The notes: generated by a model from the letters alone, not told the origin. Numbered from the stretch's first letter, positions 20,828-32,175 are shown. The stretch: 64,000 bases of DNA from Candidula unifasciata (GCA_905116865.2 CAJHNH020003150.1:17261-81260); one strand, 5' to 3'. Program-made: numbers and translations.

Positions 20828-21003
20828 CAGTGGTTTTCAACCTTTATAAAGCTGCTACCCTTTAATACAGTTTTTTATGTTGTGGTGACCCCAACCATTA
20901 AATTATTTTCGCTACTTCTTCATAACTTCACTGAATATGTGTTTTCCGATGGTCTTATGCGACCCTGGTTAAAAGATCTTTGGACCCCCCAATAGAACCG
21001 CTT
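20828..21003 (+). mobile_element. SPIN-like non-autonomous hAT element
   Basis: Begins CAGTGGTTTTCAACCTTTAT and contains TGTTGTGGTGACCCCAACCA, AAATTATTTTCGCTACTTCT, TGTGTTTTCCGATGGTCTTA and TGCGACCCTGG. These are the conserved blocks of SPIN-type hAT elements known from vertebrates, triatomines and pond snails (from memory of that family). It ends near AGAACCGCTT. ACTATAT occurs on both flanks (20821-20827 and 21006-21012), compatible with an 8-bp hAT duplication that has decayed. A shorter internal version than the usual element. Confidence 0.7.
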
Positions 21004-21084
21004 AAACTATATTGACCGGAAGACCGACTTTCATAAATAAGTTAGTTAGTTACTAAAGGACCATTTTCACGTCTGTGATGTATC

Positions 21085-21320
21085 TGGCGTCGGCTCTGTG
21101 GCTAAGTCGATGCGAACGCTTCGTGATGCCGGGTTCGATCCCAGCTGCGGGCCATGCGCCTTGCGTTGGTTTCGACAGTGGTATCAAGAAAGCCGACCGT
21201 CCAGAGGCAATGGCAAACTACTGAACGTAAAATTTGCCTAGAAAAACCACACATCAGCCAGGGGCTGCTAGGGTTGGTTCTGCAATGTCCTGTAAAGGAT
21301 ACGCAACTACGAACCTATGT
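21085..21320 (+). mobile_element. SINE family C copy
   Basis: Head GGCTCTGTGGCTAAGTCGAT (box A-like) and GGGTTCGATCCCAGC (box B); body GCCGACCGTCCAGAGGCAAT; end CCTGTAAAGGATACGCAAC. One of the best-preserved copies here. Confidence 0.85.
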
Positions 21321-21995
21321 ATCTGACAGATGATGGAAACAGTTAAAGGGAAACAACAACTGAAATTCAGGTTTGCATAGCGCTGATTAACAACTGTATT
21401 AAGAACCGACATGATAGCATTTGGGACACAGACACTCCGTTTCCATTTTGAGCAGCCGGTTGTATCAGTAGCATGCTGATTGTATGTCCATCTTGTCTTT
21501 CCCTGGGTGTTAAGTGTCGTCTAGGTTCCTACACAATGAATCAATTCTTTCTTCTTTAACGATCTTTAAATGTGTGTGTCTGATTGTGAGTTTTACAATA
21601 AATGTTCTTGTTTAAAAAAAAAAAATCACCTTCTCAATATGGGTTGCAATTTGTCGTTATTTTAAAACCCCAAATGTGCTGTTGCCGAGGGCCCTAATTT
21701 AACTCATATGGGTTAAAAAGAGCTTCTATGACCTGTCCCCGGTCGATCCTTATCAGAATGGTGGCACTTTGTGTCACCGCGTGTTTATCACTCTATGTGA
21801 TGTTTTGGCGAGGTTGAACGTAAATGAATCAAAATCTACAAACTCCACACAAATCTATAAAATATAAAAACTGTTCACTATAATGTAGGAACTAAAGACA
21901 GCATGAATGAATCTCCGGCACGGCGTCTGCGAGCTAATAAAAATGAAAATGTTAAGATCATGCATCTTTCCTGTGGTATATAATATTTTTTTTTT
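21321..21995. other. Mostly unassigned; fragment of the 225-bp repeat at 21730-21825
   Basis: Apart from the diverged relative of the 7969/9805 repeat family, no gene or repeat was recognised. Confidence 0.45.
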
Positions 21996-22210
21996 TTTTT
22001 TGGGGTATCCAGAAGCCATGAGTTGTTAACCCTTAGGCTCGGTAATATGGATATCGCAACCCTTCGGCCTTAATTCCATGATAAATACCGTACATCTGGG
22101 AGAAATGTGGCTTTTCTGCCTACCCCCGGGCGTGAACCCGGACCACAAGGAGTTCGTCACCCTGTCACCGCATAGTCCGGTTTAGCCAAATACACTAGCG
22201 AGCCGGCGTG
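21996..22210 (-). mobile_element. SINE family B copy
   Basis: Reverse-oriented: T tract and GTATCCAGAAGCCATGAGTT end, TTCTGCCTACCCCCGGGCGT body, and AGTCCGGTTTAGCCAA / CTAGCGAGCCGG head. The GTGAACCCGG complement corresponds to box B. Confidence 0.82.
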
Positions 22211-22404
22211 GAAACTCATAAGAGTTGTTGACTCTTACTCGATCCGTAAGGGGACAAAAATTTAACTGAAATGATCTTAGATTACCATGATTAAACTCCC
22301 CCCCCCCCCCCACCCAAAAAAAGTGATATTCTACATCATCTAAAACTCGATCATCTGAAACTCGCGGAGAACTGGCTCATAAACAGCATTCTGTCTCTTA
22401 ATTA

Positions 22405-22681
22405 AGGTGGGTCATTTTGGTCATGTGAAGCGTCACTGTGGCCTGGAGAGAACTATAATATAGAGTGCGGTTTGCAGAAAACAAAGCAGAAACCGATCTC
22501 GGCGAATGTGGATGCAAGAAACTGAAGATGTATTAGTCATGAAAGCACATAGGGCTGCAGAACTAACTTGAGAAAGGGAGACTTTCATGTGTGCCGTGAT
22601 TAGGGCTACGTACTGTAAGAGGCCTGCTGATTTTTGATGGTGATGATGATGGTGATGATGATGATGATGATGATGATGATA
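22405..22681 (+). pseudogene. LINE C-terminal fragment with (GAT)n tail
   Basis: Frames give RHCGLERTII, RNRSRRMWMQETEDVLVMKA, HRAAELT and AVIRATYCKRPA. These follow the order of a CR1/RTE-like LINE tail (GRPRRTWMDDV..., RCAVIKAT). It ends in a pure GATGAT tail of about 45 bases. Several stops. Confidence 0.6.
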
Positions 22682-22801
22682 CTAGTTAGGTAGTCTGTTA
22701 TTTAGTCGACAGATTATCCTCATTGCACATCGACCAGTTTAGTCCAATATTGCTCAGATCACTTCCTCAGCAAATCCCAAGTGTGTCGCGGCTTCTAACT
22801 T

Positions 22802-24361
22802 GCTGTTCTTGCAGTCAAATCATGTAGCAGATGTAGTGATCACTTGGTTCTTGCAGTCAAATCATGTAGCAGATGTAGTGATCACTTGGTTCTTGCAGTC
22901 AAATCATGTAGCAGATGCAGTGATCACTTGGTTCTTGCAGTCAAATCATGTAGCAGATGCAGTGATCACTTGGTTCTTGCAGTCAAATCATGTAGCAGAT
23001 GCAGTGATCACTTGGTTCTTGTAGTCAAATCATGTAGCAGATGCAGTGATCACTTGGTTCTTGCAGTCAAATCATATAGCAGATGCAGTGATCACTTGGT
23101 TCTTGTAGTCAAATCATGTAGCAGATGCAGTGATCACTTGGTTCTTGTAGTCAAATCATGTAGCTGATGCAGTGGTCACTTGGTTCTTGCAGTCAAATCA
23201 TGTAGCAGATGTAGTGATCACTTGGTTCTTGTAGTCAAATCATGTAGCAGATGTAGTGATCACTTGGTTCTTGCAGTCAAATCATGTAGCAGATGCAGTG
23301 ATCACTTGGTTCTTGCAGTCAAATCATGTAGCAGATGTAGTGATCACTTGGTTCTTGTAGTCAAATCATGTAGCAGATGCAGTGATCACTTGGTTCTTGT
23401 AGTCAAATCATGTAGCAGATGTAGTGATCACTTGGTTCTTGTAGTCAAATCATGTAGCAGATGCAGTGATCACTTGGTTCTTGTAGTCAAATCATGTAGC
23501 AGATGGAGTGATCACTTGGTTCTTGTAGTCAAATCATGTAGCAGATGGAGTGATCACTTGGTTCTTGCAGTCAAATCATGTAGCAGATGCAGTGATCACT
23601 TGGTTCTTGTAGTCAAATCATGTAGCAGATGCAGTGATCACTTGGTTCTTGCAGTCAAATCATGTAGCAGATGCAGTGATCACTTGGTTCTTGCAGTCAA
23701 ATCATGTAGCAGATGGAGTGATCACTTGGTTCTTGTAGTCAAATCATGTAGCAGATGCAGTGATCACTTGGTTCTTGTAGTCAAATCATGTAGCAGATGT
23801 AGTGATCACTTGGTTCTTGTAGTCAAATCATGTAGCAGATGTAGTGATCACTTGGTTCTTGTAGTCAAATCATGTAGCAGATGGAGTGATCACTTGGTTC
23901 TTGTAGTCAAATCATGTAGCAGATGTAGTGATCACTTGGTTCTTGCAGTCAAATCATGTAGCAGATTCAGTGATCACTTGGTTCTTGCAGTCAAATCATG
24001 TAGCAGATGCAGTGATCACTTGGTTCTTGTAGTCAAATCATGTAGCAGATGCAGTGATCACTTGGTTCTTGTAGTCAAATCATGTAGCAGATACAGTGAT
24101 CACTTGGTTCTTGTAGTCAAATCATGTAGCAGATTCAGTGATCACTTGGTTCTTGTAGTCAAATCATGTAGCAGATGTTGTGATCACTTGGTTCTTGTAG
24201 TCAAATCATGTAGCAGATGGAGTGATCACTTGGTTCTTGTAGTCAAATCATGTAGCAGATGTAGTGATCACTTGGTTCTTGCAGTCAAATCATGTAGCAG
24301 ATTCAGTGATCACTTGGTTCTTGCAGTCAAATCATGTAGCAGATTCAGTGATCACTTAGTT
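22802..24361. repeat. 42-bp minisatellite, about 37 copies with higher-order structure
   Basis: The unit starts TTCTTGCAGTCAAATCATGT and contains AGCAGATG and the palindrome-bearing GTGATCACTTGG. A C/T site after TTCTTG and a variable dinucleotide after CAGAT mark the units. The order of the C/T marks repeats every 9 units in 23180-23936 and then with one unit missing. Period 42 keeps a 438-residue frame open, with a 14-residue motif starting VLAVKSCS; this is not evidence of a protein. Confidence 0.96.
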
Positions 24362-24644
24362 CCTCCATACATCTCTTTCAAGAAGAGAATTCAGTATATC
24401 CTCCTGGTCCTTGACTCGTCCACTTTCAACTGTAACCTTACCTGCAAAACCTATCAGCTTGCACAAGCCTGTATTCTAGAACACAGTCATCAGTAAAACA
24501 AACAATAAAGTCAACACACTGGTTCACGTGAACTCCAAAGACAATGCAACAAACAGGGAAGTTTATTCTCTATTATCAAAATAACAACTCAGAGGTACTA
24601 ACAAACAACGTTTCATATATAAAACTACAAGTCAATAAAATTTT

Positions 24645-24730
24645 TAATGTCCAGAAACCATGAGTTGTAAACCCTTTGGATTGGTACTAAGAATATCGCA
24701 ACCTTTCGGGCCACATTATTTGAAGAATCA
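24645..24730 (-). mobile_element. SINE family B 3' fragment
   Basis: GTCCAGAAACCATGAGTTGT and ATCGCAACCTTTCGGG match the tail half of family B in reverse orientation. It is joined to a CT-rich microsatellite. Confidence 0.65.
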
Positions 24731-24887
24731 ATCTCTCTCTCCCTTCCTCCCCCATATCTCTGTTTCTCTCTCTCCCTCCCTCCCTTCTATCTCTGTTTCT
24801 CTATCTCCCTCCCTCTCTCCTATCTCTGTTTTTCTCTCTCTCACTCTCTCTCACACACTCTCTCTCAATCTCTCTCTCCCTCCTTCC

Positions 24888-24941
<54 letters not shown>

Positions 24942-24945
24942 ACTC
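24731..24945. repeat. CT-rich microsatellite
   Basis: TCTCTCTC runs with CCCTCC and TATCTCTGTTTCTC interspersions; pure (CT)n at about 24890-24935. Confidence 0.93.
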
Positions 24946-25434
24946 TCACTACTGCCGTTATTTACCACTTGTAGGAGGATTCAGACAAAGGATCGTGTGC
25001 CAGAGGATTGACGTCCGCTTTGCTAGTGTAGTCATCACGAAAGCAGTTTAGGAGTCCTATTTGTGGCCCCAACTGGAAAAACAAACAAAGAATATTCGTA
25101 GGTGGTCAAGTCGTTTGCCTCGCGCTCTGTAGGTCGTAGGTTCCAATGAAGATAAAAACAAAAATCTTGTTGTTAAATAATATTACCATATGACTAAAAT
25201 ATGTGCTGGTGATAGACGGGAATAATCAAAACCAATACAAACCATCAGTGTCATTTTATATATCTGACATTGTTATCTAATCAGCAGAAAGGATCCATGA
25301 CAACTGTATACATAATATGTGATAACACGCTAGAGAGAATGAAATTGTTACAATTTATTATATTTTACAATTGCAAGAAAATGACAGTGTGCTACGTGCT
25401 GGTTCGAGGACTACAAATCTCGCTGGTCCCAACA

Positions 25435-25556
25435 TTGACTCACCCTCATCACTTGGGCCAATGTTGACTCACCCTCATCACTTGGGCCAATGTTGACTCA
25501 CCCTCATCACTTGGGCCAATGTTGACTCACCCTCCTCACTTGGGCCAATGTTGACC
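25435..25556. repeat. 29-bp tandem repeat, about 4 copies
   Basis: Unit TTGACTCACCCTCATCACTT plus GGGCCAATG, nearly identical copies. Confidence 0.93.
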
Positions 25557-25699
25557 CCGTTGACGGGACATTCTCTTGAACTCCCGGAAATAACTATCAT
25601 ACCACGTCCTTTCCCACAATATTACAACTCTCCCAAATCAGCACGCAACATGGTGTTTACACAGTTGCTACACTCGGCATATGGTCACAGTAAAAAGTT

Positions 25700-25945
25700 A
25701 ATCAAAGAACGCTTTTCCACTCTTTCATGCGTACTGGGCATATAGGGTTAGACCTACATTTTATAGACCAACCAGTACTCGATAGGTGATTGGGGTCAAC
25801 ATCACGCCGGCCGCCTTTACTTCCCAAGATTTACTTGGTACCTATTTAAGGCTGGGTCAACCTGGGCGCCAAGGTCGCCAACGCTGTCAGGACTTGAACC
25901 CACGAACTTCGGATTCACATGCGAGTGTAAGATATAGCGATAGAA
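25700..25945 (-). mobile_element. SINE family A copy
   Basis: Reverse-oriented, with the CACGCCGGCCGCCTTTACTT body block, TTTAAGGCTGGGTCAACCTG and the box B complement GGACTTGAACCCACGAA at its right side. Confidence 0.78.
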
Positions 25946-25954
25946 TAGAATGAT

Positions 25955-26135
25955 AATAATTGTTTCCCTTAGGGTCGAACGACCCTTTCACGGGGGTCAC
26001 ACAAGACCATCGGAAAACACATGTTCACTGTAGTTATGAAGGAGCAAAGAAAATAATTTTATGGTTGGGGGTCACCACAGCAGGTAGCACTCTATAAAAG
26101 GGTGGCGGCATGAGGACGGTTGAGAACCTTTGTGT
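25955..26135 (-). mobile_element. SPIN-like non-autonomous hAT element, second copy
   Basis: On the minus strand it begins near AAAGGTTCTCAACC and contains GCTGTGGTGACCCCCAACCA, AAATTATTTTCTTTGCTCCT, TGTGTTTTCCGATGGTCTTG and TGAAAGGGTCGTTCGACCCT. The blocks match the copy at 20828 in the same order, confirming one family. Boundaries are approximate. Confidence 0.7.
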
Positions 26136-26215
26136 TAGATGAACCTGGGTAACCTAGCTAACCCAGCTTAGTTATGAGAAGCAGCATCGATACTGCCCTA
26201 ACGAGCTCTCCTATT

Positions 26216-26450
26216 AAAAAGGTTAGTTGCGTATCCTTTACAGGACGTTGCGGAACCAACCCCAGCAGCCCCTAGCTGTTGTGTGGTTTTATTAGGCAAA
26301 TTTACGTCCAGTAGTTTGTCATTGCTTTCTGGACGGTTGGCCCCCTGATACCACTGTCGAAACCAACGCAAGGCGCATGGCCCCCAGCTGGGATCGACCC
26401 CGGCATTACGAAGAGTTCGCATTGACTCAGCCACAGAGCCGAAGCTCTCC
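26216..26450 (-). mobile_element. SINE family C copy
   Basis: Reverse-oriented: GTTGCGTATCCTTTACAGGA to the box B complement CAGCTGGGATCGACCCCGGC and the head near 26435. Confidence 0.85.
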
Positions 26451-26517
26451 TATTTTCCAACCGAAATAGCGACCATTAGAAACAATAAGAAAGTTAGCTT
26501 AGTCTTAGGTTTAACTT

Positions 26518-26730
26518 AAAACGACGGATCAACATCATGGCACAATGGTAGTAACCCATAAGTGCTCCGTTCTACTTAAGACTTAAGCCTGAGTCCGAAG
26601 AATTTCAGCGCAGTGCACGAACTCCGTTCACCGGCGAAGATCCATAAATACTTAGGGTAGATTTTTAACTCTAAATTTTGCTCGGGTAAGGCAATTTACA
26701 ACTGCCAAGGATTTTTAACGTAGGCATGTT
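26518..26730 (+). repeat. Dispersed repeat, family E copy
   Basis: GGATCAACATCATGGCACAA, GTAGTAACCCATAAGTGCTC and TTTTAACTCTAAATTTTGCT align with 62-340 over most of its length. Confidence 0.65.
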
Positions 26731-27255
26731 AACTGCACTCAAAACGTTAACTTTTATCTAAGTTTGATCTGCCTCAACTCCCGACACGGTGCAGAAATCG
26801 AACGCCATTAAGCATTATTGCGACATAGAAAATAACCACTTCCGGGTGACACCTGACCCATCAAGGAAATTACGTAATTTAAACCAAAAACTCTTGTCTC
26901 TTAGAACCGGAAACCTTGAATAGACTTGATAAATTGCTTGAAATCTGCTGCAAATGCTGACAGTTGACAAAGGACGAGGTGGTTATACTGTTTGTATGGA
27001 CGACAGGTCATTTAGTCCGTCTCTACCACCGCAACTGCTCTTACACTGAGTGCAGGTAAAAGCATAGACATTTGATAAAAGAATAGATGTAAATTATAAA
27101 AGAAAATACAGATAAGAAGAGGATAAAAAAAGTGAACATAGAAACCTCACAATTGTAGATATTTTGTGACTACTGCTATTGGATATAAACTACTGGATAC
27201 AGCTAGGGTGACATCTAATAGATGAATAGAGGAGGGGAGGAAGAGGACAATAATA
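26731..27255. other. Unassigned noncoding DNA
   Basis: No gene or recognised repeat. Confidence 0.45.
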
Positions 27256-27256
27256 C

Positions 27257-27302
<46 letters not shown>

Positions 27303-27390
27303 TTAGAGAAGAAGCAAAAGAAGAAGATGAAGAAAACAAGAAGACGGAATGAATGAATAAATGAATGAATGAATAAGAGAAAGAAAAAAA
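27256..27390. repeat. (AAT)n array and GAAT repeats
   Basis: About 15 AAT units at 27256-27302, then purine-rich sequence and several GAAT units around 27345-27376. Confidence 0.9.
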
Positions 27391-27529
27391 TGGAAAAAAA
27401 AAATATAAGGAAAGAAAGAAGACAGAGAATGGTGAAAAGAAGAAGGATACATCAAACGATACTACGTAGAACTTGATTCGCTGCTTTTAAGAAATGCAGA
27501 CATTTGTAGACTTATCTGGATACGTTTAA

Positions 27530-27790
27530 AGTTTGAACAATGGATCAACATCCTGGCACACGGGTAGTAACCCATAAATGCTCCGTTCTTCTTCTAACTC
27601 AAGTCTGAGTCCGAAGAAGCTCAGCACAGTGCACAGGCTGAATCCTGAAATACTTTGGGTAGATTTTTACCACCAAATTAGGCCCGAGCGGTGCCGAAAA
27701 GGCTACCTTTTTCGATTTCCAACTGCCAAGGGATTTTTTTTTACATGCGCAACAATACACACGGGCGTCTGATCTCACTACCCAGAAATC
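27530..27790 (+). repeat. Dispersed repeat, family E copy
   Basis: AACAATGGATCAACATCCTG, GTAGTAACCCATAAATGCTC and CGCAACAATACACACGGGCG match the copy at 62-340, including its end. Confidence 0.68.
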
Positions 27791-28739
27791 ACATTCGACA
27801 AAATTAGTTTGTACTGGATAACACCTGACATGTCTAGACTGAGCCGGACAATACTAAATCGAACTAGAGCAAGCTAGACAACGACTACTCTGACACAGAG
27901 AGTGCTTGACAAATCAAGACATGCCTAATAAACTTCTCTATTATTGACCAGTCATAATCACACACAAAAACAAAAAGAATATTAAATAAAATAAAAAAAT
28001 CCACAAAGCGAATAGCCTGATCAAAATTTCTGGCAAAATGTAATTAATTTCTTTTAAACATTTCAATAGCCTCCTCGACTAGGGAACCGTTAGCGAATCT
28101 GCATTCTGCCTGGGTTCTGGGAAATATCGATCTAGTATCGATTGTGGGACTATAATTAACTCATATCGATCCTTCCATAAGTAAAAGATATTTTGTTGTC
28201 ATTGTTTTTGAATTGGCGGGAATTGATAAATCAGTGATTTTCAACCTTTTTTTCAACATTCCCGAATGTTATTAGACAGAGAAGGTCAATGGGTGCTTTA
28301 TTAATATCCTACCCCAAACAGGGGAAATCCACAGGTCACCTGACAGTCTAATATTTCAGGGGGTGGTAAATAGGCTGCATGCAGTCGTGGGATCTAGGCT
28401 GCATGGAGTCGTGGGACCTAGGCTGCACTCTCTCGTTGGACGTAGGTGGGTTTGGGTTAGCGCCAGTTTTAGATGTTTTGGAATCGTTTAAAGCATCAGA
28501 AAGCCGGTAACACAGTCTTACCACCTTCTAAAATGTTGGACTGTCCTATGACGTCATCTAGGGTAAATGTAAATGTTTAAACTGCTCCTGAAAACACAAA
28601 AGACTTTTTCCCCCATGAAATAAATATGTTTTCAATAAATAGTGTTCACGATATTATATTTATAATTAAAATGAAAAGAAAAGGTTTGTGTAACAGATTA
28701 TTAGAATTACAAATGTACTCAGTTTCAATTGCCTCCCTA
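27791..28739. other. Mostly unassigned; short tandem at 28368-28440
   Basis: Three diverged copies of CTAGGCTGCATGGAGTCGTG occur at 28368-28440. A hAT-like CAGTGATTTTCAACCTTTTT start at 28232 has no partner. A block near 28450-28510 is similar to 5575-5625. No gene seen. Confidence 0.45.
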
Positions 28740-28997
28740 TCCCCCGTGAGGGTTCCCCACTGCCTCCCCAAAAGCATGTCGTAAGAGTCGACTAATTGGG
28801 GAGCTTCCTTTGAAGTCGGAGCTCATCTGCCGGAGAGGCAAGGAACCAACAGTCTGTATTCAAGAGAATCAGATCTGTAAAACTGATGCACACGCAACAC
28901 TCAGATTCTGGAGCAGGACTGCAGTTCAGTAGTGGACGAGCAACCAGAACTTTCCGCCAGAGTGTACAGCTGGTGAACGCGAAGAAGAAGAAGAATT
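28740..28997 (+). mobile_element. SINE family D copy
   Basis: CATGTCGTAAGAGTCGACTA, CATCTGCCGGAGAGGCAAGG, GTGGACGAGCAACCAGAACT and the end GTGAACGCGAAGAAGAAGAA. The GAA tail is short here, unlike the expanded tails elsewhere. Confidence 0.8.
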
Positions 28998-29394
28998 GCC
29001 TCACTCTCCCCTTGAAACGTCCTGGCTTCCCTAGATTGAAACCCGCTGCCCTAAGTACTCGTAAACATTCGTAATCGATTTTGTTTCTATCTGTTTGCTG
29101 TGGTTAATAATATAATCGATACCGGCCAAGCAAATGTTCCGAACAAAGTCTGGATTTTTTTTGCTTTTTGTTTCTTAAAACGAGTTGTAAGAGACTGAAG
29201 CCTTAAATATGTAGTTTCATAATTCTAACATACCATAGTTGATTTAGCAGTAGACCGTTTTATGGTAATTTCAAGATTGGTATCGGTGTTGACCTTTTAG
29301 TTGCAATTGAATAGCAAACGACTAAATTTTAAATTGCTTGTGTAAACGACCAGAAGCTAATAAATGCTAAGCTTGGTTTAGAGCGTCCTGTAGG
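28998..29394. other. Unassigned noncoding DNA
   Basis: No gene or recognised repeat. Confidence 0.4.
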
Positions 29395-29790
29395 ACTTTT
29401 CTTCTTCTTCTTCACTTCCTATTTTACCGCTGTGGGTGTCGAGGGAGATATAAGGTTCTGTTTCTAGCTCTTCTGGCTGCCTCGACCATAGGCACATCGT
29501 GCTGTTGTAGAGTTTCTCTGATGTTATCCTTCCATCTTGTTCTTGGTCTACCCCGTGCTCTACGTCCTTCTTCTCTTTCCATGTATGCTTTGTGTGGTAT
29601 GGTGTCACAAGGCATTCTCTCTAAGTGGGCAAACCATTTCACTTGCTGTCTTTGTATGTAATCCAGAATTGGTTCTGTGCCGACTTGTTCTCTTATGATC
29701 TCATTCCTGATCTTATCTCTTATGGTCACTCCTACAGCCCTTCTGAGACATCTCATTTCCGTGGTTACTAATATCTGTAGGACACGCATG
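29395..29790 (-). pseudogene. LINE reverse-transcriptase C-terminal region
   Basis: The reverse strand keeps a 121-residue open frame: VTTEMRCLRRAVGVTIRDKI, IREQVGTEPILDYIQRQQVK, WFAHLERMP and RARGRPRTRWKDNIRETL. It matches the copy at 19489-20135 domain by domain. A short (GAA)n tail (TTC on plus at 29400-29412) follows the stop. The catalytic core is absent, so it is a truncated non-LTR retrotransposon. Confidence 0.85.
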
Positions 29791-29894
29791 TCAAACTGAG
29801 GCTACCCCGAGAACCTTAGAGGTCATATTTGTGTTGTTATTAGAGCCACACACGACAGCTAATCGTAGTCATTAAATAAACATTGCTTTTATTT

Positions 29895-30085
29895 TTTGTT
29901 TTACAAGCAGATCCAAACGTCGTGGGTTCAGATCTTGACAGAGCTGGGCATTTAAAAAAAAATGACTATGGCTTCCAGTCTGACACAGCTTCAAATGAGT
30001 ACTAGGTAAAATCCTGGGAAGTAAAGGTGGATGGAATGATGATGACCACATCACCCACCGACTGCTGATTGGTCTAGAAATAGAT
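29895..30085 (+). mobile_element. SINE family A copy, 5'-eroded
   Basis: CGTCGTGGGTTCAGATCTTG (box B), GGGAAGTAAAGGTGGATGGA and GACCACATCACCCACCGACT; diverged, with its tail missing. Confidence 0.68.
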
Positions 30086-30104
30086 CAACTCTTTAAACTC
30101 CATA

Positions 30105-30385
30105 CGCGGCGTCCGTGGCTAAGGCGTTGCGAGTTTGACTTGTAATCCAACGTACCGCGATCGAAACCCACTGCAGGCTGCGTGGATTTGTATCATCGTA
30201 TGGGACGCCGCAGGTCGACCTAGTCTCAAATGGGTACCAGGATGGCTGTCCTGGGGAAGTGAAGACGGCCGGCGTAATGCCACATTACTCAACTAGTGCC
30301 GATTGGTCTGTAAAAAAAACATGGGACGCTCTGCCCATATGCCCGATGCACCGAAAGGCGTGAAAAGGGATCTTTATTTTTATTT
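30105..30385 (+). mobile_element. SINE family A2 copy
   Basis: Head GGCGTCCGTGGCTAAGGCGT and CGCGATCGAAACCCACTGCA; body AGTGAAGACGGCCGGCGTAA; end GGCGTGAAAAGGGATCTTTA. Confidence 0.8.
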
Positions 30386-30424
30386 AAACCCCATACGCCT
30401 AAGGGTGTGAAAAATGTCATTTCA

Positions 30425-30700
30425 CTTAAGTAAAGTAGAGGACCCTTTTCCGCGCCTTTCAGCCGTATTAGGTATATAGGGCTAGACCTGTATTTTATAG
30501 ACCAACAGCGCAAGACGGGTGATGTGGTCAGTATCACTAGGGCCGCCTTTACTTCCCAGGACTGTACCTGGTAAATACTCAGGGTTGGGTTATCCTGGGA
30601 GAGAAGGTCATTTTGAGAAAAGTCCGGCTCCACCAGGGAGCGAACCCACGACCGGCTGATCCACAGACGAGTGTCTAACCGCTACGCCAACTCGACTTCC
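30425..30700 (-). mobile_element. SINE family A copy
   Basis: Reverse-oriented: TAAAGTAGAGGACCCTTTTC tail, GGGCCGCCTTTACTTCCCAG body, and GGGAGCGAACCCACGACCGG (box B complement) with head to 30700. Confidence 0.8.
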
Positions 30701-30974
30701 CCTTCATTGTACTTTACTTTAAAATTATTATCATTGAACACTCAAACAATTCATTAATACCTTGAGATAACCAGACCCCAGATATGTATTAGAATGATCA
30801 GTGCGCCTCCTCCCACCCCTCTTTCTCCTTCCCACCATCTCCAGCCTAAATAAATGTTTTCTTTTTTGACAGCTCCCATGCTCAAAACCTGCAGGACACA
30901 TTTTCAAAGCAGCTTTAATTTAATATCTCAAAAAGCTAATTAAAGTAGATCTCTATATACATCAATAAAAAAGT

Positions 30975-31210
30975 GACAAACACTGTTCTTTGGCCACCTA
31001 ATGAGAAGAGAGACATTGGAGAACATCGTGACAACTGGAAAGATCAGTAAAAAAAAGGGTAGATGCAGACCAAGACAGATGATGCTGGATGGGCTGAAAC
31101 GATGGCATGGAGGGATATCATCAAGAGAGCTGTTCCAGGTAACCAGGGATCGTGATCTGTGGAGACGCATGAGCGCCTACGCCAGTTGGCAGGACACATG
31201 ATGATGATGA
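30975..31210 (+). pseudogene. LINE C-terminal fragment with GAT tail
   Basis: Frames give HLMRRETLENIVTTGKISKK, KGRCRPRQMMLDGLKRWHGG and VTRDRDLWRRMSAYASWQDT, the C-terminal tail of a mollusc LINE. It ends with ATGATGATGATGA. No upstream reverse-transcriptase core is present. Confidence 0.75.
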
Positions 31211-31259
31211 GAACCTCAAAAGGTCAGCCTCGCCTCTCTAGTTTAGCCGTGTATGGTCG

Positions 31260-31288
31260 TTTTCTGTGTGGTGTGCGTGTGTTTGTTT

Positions 31289-31322
<34 letters not shown>
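31260..31322. repeat. (GT)n microsatellite
   Basis: GTGTGTGT run with a few interruptions. Confidence 0.92.
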
Positions 31323-31564
31323 GACAGACCTTGGTGACGTCATAAAAGGTCAATGCGTGTATGGTTCTCCTTCCGGGTCTTGATCGTCTGCTGCTGGTGC
31401 CTCATTGCTAGTTGTGACTGCCGAACTGCAAAAGAAAGAAAAGACATCATGTTGGTTATAATGAGTATAAATATAAATAAACAGACAATTTATTGATCAG
31501 CACTCATAGAAAGAAGTAGGAAGAGGGAAATATCTCCACCGCCTCAAGGGTTCTCCCTCTGTAA

Positions 31565-31865
31565 TTAAAGGTAAAGTACAAAGATGTGAACCAGCCTCAT
31601 TGCACACGGTTAAAAACCATAAGTGCTCTGCCACCAGTACGGACACTGATTAAAAAAAAACTTTCAGCCTGTGACGCCGTCTGCACACAACTCCGTAGCT
31701 ACAGCGACGTTCCTCTATTTACCCCAGAGTGTAAGCTTTGGTATCCATTTCCTAGAGGCTCGCTGAACAACGGGAACCGCCCGGTTTCGAACACCGGCCG
31801 TGGGCTGCAGCGAGTCGCAGCTGGATTTGAAAGCGAGTCTCCTATCGACTGTGCTAGTTTATTAA
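31565..31865 (-). mobile_element. SINE-like family F copy
   Basis: Contains CACACGGTTAAAAACCATAA, TACAGCGACGTTCCTCTATT and ACACCGGCCGTGGGCTGCAG. It matches 63195-63455 in reverse orientation. The GGTTTCGAACACCGG segment and the GCTCTGCCACCAG segment look like box B and box A complements. Confidence 0.68.
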
Positions 31866-31904
31866 TGTGAACGACGTGTAACATTTTGAAACCTCGTTGT
31901 GTGG

Positions 31905-32175
31905 GTTCCGGGGCCCTATTGTGAGGAAAACAGAATAGACCTACTGCTTACCCAAAACATGTCGCAAGAGTCGACTAATTGGTAGCTTCCTTCGAAGTCG
32001 GAGTGCACCTGCCTGAGAGGCAAGGAACCAACAGTTCAATGCAGTTAAGTCATATCTGTAAACCGGATGTACATGCAACACTCAGGTTCTGGAATAAGAA
32101 TAAAAGTCCAGAAGTGGACAAACAACCAGAACTTTTCGCTGGAGTTTACAGCTGGTGAACGCGAAAAAGAAGAAA
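31905..32175 (+). mobile_element. SINE family D copy
   Basis: GGGCCCTATTGTGAGGAAAA start region, CATGTCGCAAGAGTCGACTA, GTGGACAAACAACCAGAACT and end GTGAACGCGAAAAAGAAGAA. Confidence 0.8.

Noticed and set aside
23180..24496. 438-residue open frame over the 42-bp array
   Set aside because: The period is a multiple of three, so the frame is open automatically; no start context, domain or splice evidence. Kept only as a satellite.
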